6,904 nucleotides of DNA from CAZEAN01 sp964510225 (GTDB lineage Bacteria > Planctomycetota > Planctomycetia > Isosphaerales > Isosphaeraceae). The stretch lies in assembly GCA_964510225.1 (NCBI GenBank), contig CAZEAN010000208.1, positions 1 through 6,904 on the forward strand, given 5' to 3'. The notes beneath the pieces are model-generated. The model ran no database searches, was not told the origin of the DNA, and saw only the letters and a program-made list of their open reading frames with translations. Both the position numbers and the translations under genes were made by a program. Positions 6,132-6,904 of this stretch are shown piece by piece (position 1 is the stretch's first letter; every line of letters starts with the position of its first letter).

Positions 6132-6683
6132 CTACTGAATCGCCTTGGCCTTCGTGATCAGCTCTTCGGTCGAGTGTCGCTCGACATAACCGTCGTTGAA
6201 GATCTTGGCACGGACGACACCGTTCTCGTCCAAGATCAAGGTTCCGGGGAACGGCAAGACCTTGGTTTGCGGGTTCAAGACGCTGAATTTCTTAATCGTC
6301 TCGCTGCTGGTATCAGAGAGCAGCGGAAACCCGATCGAGCGCTTCTCAGCAAACGACGAGAGGACGGGAACATCGTCGTACGAGATCCCGATGACTTGGA
6401 TGCCAGCATCTTCAATCTTCTTGAGGTCGCGTTGCAACTGGACCAGTTGCCGTTGGCAGTACGGTCACCAATCGGCAGATCGGTAGAAGACCAGCGCGAC
6501 TTTCTTCTCTTTCCCGACAAAGTCGGACAGGCTTCGGGTCTTGCCTGACTGATCCTTCAACTGGAATTCCGGTGCTTTTTCGCCGAGGGCAGGGCCGGGA
6601 ACTTGCGGTTCGGCCACTGAGCACCTCGTCATTCCAATTGCGAAGATCAGCGCAAGCGTCGCCGCGAGGGGGCGACTCTTCAT
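6132..6683 (-). CDS. Secreted peroxiredoxin/thioredoxin-like selenoprotein (UxxC), read through in-frame TGA
   Basis: Read as one 183-residue protein with TGA at codon 73 (6465-6467) decoded as selenocysteine. Residues 1-24 are a signal peptide (K2, R4, hydrophobic 6-18, likely cleavage after SVA), so the protein acts outside the cytoplasm. ALGEKAPEFQLKD (32-44) is a typical AhpC/TSA-redoxin start. The active site reads YRSADW-U73-P-Y-C76, where relatives carry C-x-x-C. The thioredoxin fold continues with VIGISYDD, GFPLLSD, the cis-proline region PFPGT (P146) and LILDENGVV. No base is missing: the frame is identical on both sides of the TGA, and the gene ends with TAG. The start is fixed by AAGGAG eight bases before the ATG. 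A hairpin just after the TGA resembles a bacterial SECIS. The likely role is a periplasmic thiol/selenol peroxidase or disulfide oxidoreductase. The alternative is a pseudogene made by a Cys-to-stop point mutation, which I consider less likely because the whole downstream domain remains intact. Confidence 0.8.
6430..6467 (-). promoter_or_regulatory. Candidate bacterial SECIS element with its UGA codon
   Basis: Read on the minus strand, UGA (6467-6465) is followed by a perfect 7-bp stem, GCAACUG (6450-6444) with CAGUUGC (6440-6434), closed by a GUC loop (6443-6441). Two more pairs below a two-base bulge (6452-6451 with 6431-6430) extend it. The loop starts with G, and 21 bases separate the UGA from the loop. 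Known bacterial SECIS elements carry a G in the first two loop positions and lie roughly 16-37 bases from UGA, so both criteria are met. A competing hairpin, UGCC/GGCA at 6458-6448, is shorter. Confidence 0.65.
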
Positions 6684-6691
6684 GAGTCTCT

Positions 6692-6697
6692 CTCCTT
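6692..6697 (-). promoter_or_regulatory. Ribosome binding site of the selenoprotein gene
   Basis: AAGGAG on the minus strand lies eight bases before the ATG at 6683. This shows that the N-terminal fragment is a genuine translation start for the whole reading frame. The C-terminal fragment (first possible start a TTG at 6437) has no comparable site, as expected if it is translated only by reading through the UGA. Confidence 0.75.
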
Positions 6698-6719
6698 ATA
6701 GAAGGTGAATGGAAACGCA

Positions 6720-6752
6720 CCAATCAGTGTACGACGATTGGCGATTTCAATC
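6720..6752. repeat. Alternating CAATC/GATTG inverted repeats upstream of the selenoprotein gene
   Basis: CCAATC (6720-6725) and GATTGG (6736-6741) form a perfect 6-base inverted repeat with a 10-base gap. A further CAATC at 6748-6752 is inverted relative to the middle copy, making three alternating half-sites within 33 bases. The block lies 37-69 bases upstream of the start codon, where an operator could sit. No clear promoter hexamers could be paired with it. The rest of 6753-6904 shows no gene. Confidence 0.3.
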
Positions 6753-6904
6753 AGCGCTGTACTCGCTGAGCGGTTCAGGAACCTGACTGGTAAATCTGGA
6801 CCGTGGCCTGAGTGAGTCTTTGAATTGGTTAATTACTGGTCAGGGGACCCTCCATCCCCGCGGCCGTCAACTCCCTAATTCCTCTCCTCCTCACTCAGCC
6901 CGAG

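Noticed and set aside
6132..6437. A separate small redoxin gene starting at an internal TTG codon
   Set aside because: It has no ribosome binding site, begins inside the active-site helix after the CxxC position, and is in frame with the upstream fragment across a single TGA. It is the C-terminal part of one gene.
6465..6683. A 72-residue secreted protein ending at RSADW
   Set aside because: It would be a thioredoxin-fold domain cut just before its catalytic residues, and the remaining domain follows in frame. The TGA is better read as selenocysteine, or less likely as a point nonsense mutation.

Overview
The window looks like a chromosomal segment of a planctomycete, probably related to the Isosphaeraceae. 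This is inferred from gene content, not from any marker gene: a FlgI-like protein with HEAT repeats and a long charged tail, a BldC/MerR-type helix-turn-helix fused to a receiver domain, a secreted formylglycine sulfatase, and moderately high GC with sparse gene packing and long intergenic gaps. There are five protein-coding genes and no rRNA, tRNA, CRISPR array or insertion sequence that I can see.

Layout: positions 1-352 are an untranslated leader with a candidate promoter. Positions 353-2458 (+) encode an exported FlgI-like protein. Positions 2459-3094 are a long gap rich in inverted repeats. Positions 3095-3670 (+) encode the HTH-receiver regulator, followed by a strong branched terminator. 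Positions 3911-4330 (-) encode a stand-alone CheY-like receiver, divergent from a secreted sulfatase at 4559-6067 (+). Positions 6132-6683 (-) encode a secreted thioredoxin-fold peroxiredoxin-like protein convergent with the sulfatase. Positions 6684-6904 are its upstream region.

The most interesting object is the last gene. Its reading frame is interrupted by one in-frame TGA (6465-6467), exactly where the first cysteine of the redox CxxC motif should be (W-TGA-P-Y-C). The frame is intact on both sides, and a 7-bp hairpin with a G at the start of its apical loop begins at the spacing expected of a bacterial SECIS element. I read it as one 183-residue periplasmic selenoprotein with a UxxC active site. 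A conventional gene finder would report it as two truncated fragments.

The genes do not form an obvious single pathway. There are two unrelated receiver proteins, one with a degenerate acidic pocket and one canonical, then an exported catabolic sulfatase and an exported redox protein. No operon is evident: every gene appears to be its own transcription unit, separated by gaps of 64 to 636 bases or by changes of strand.
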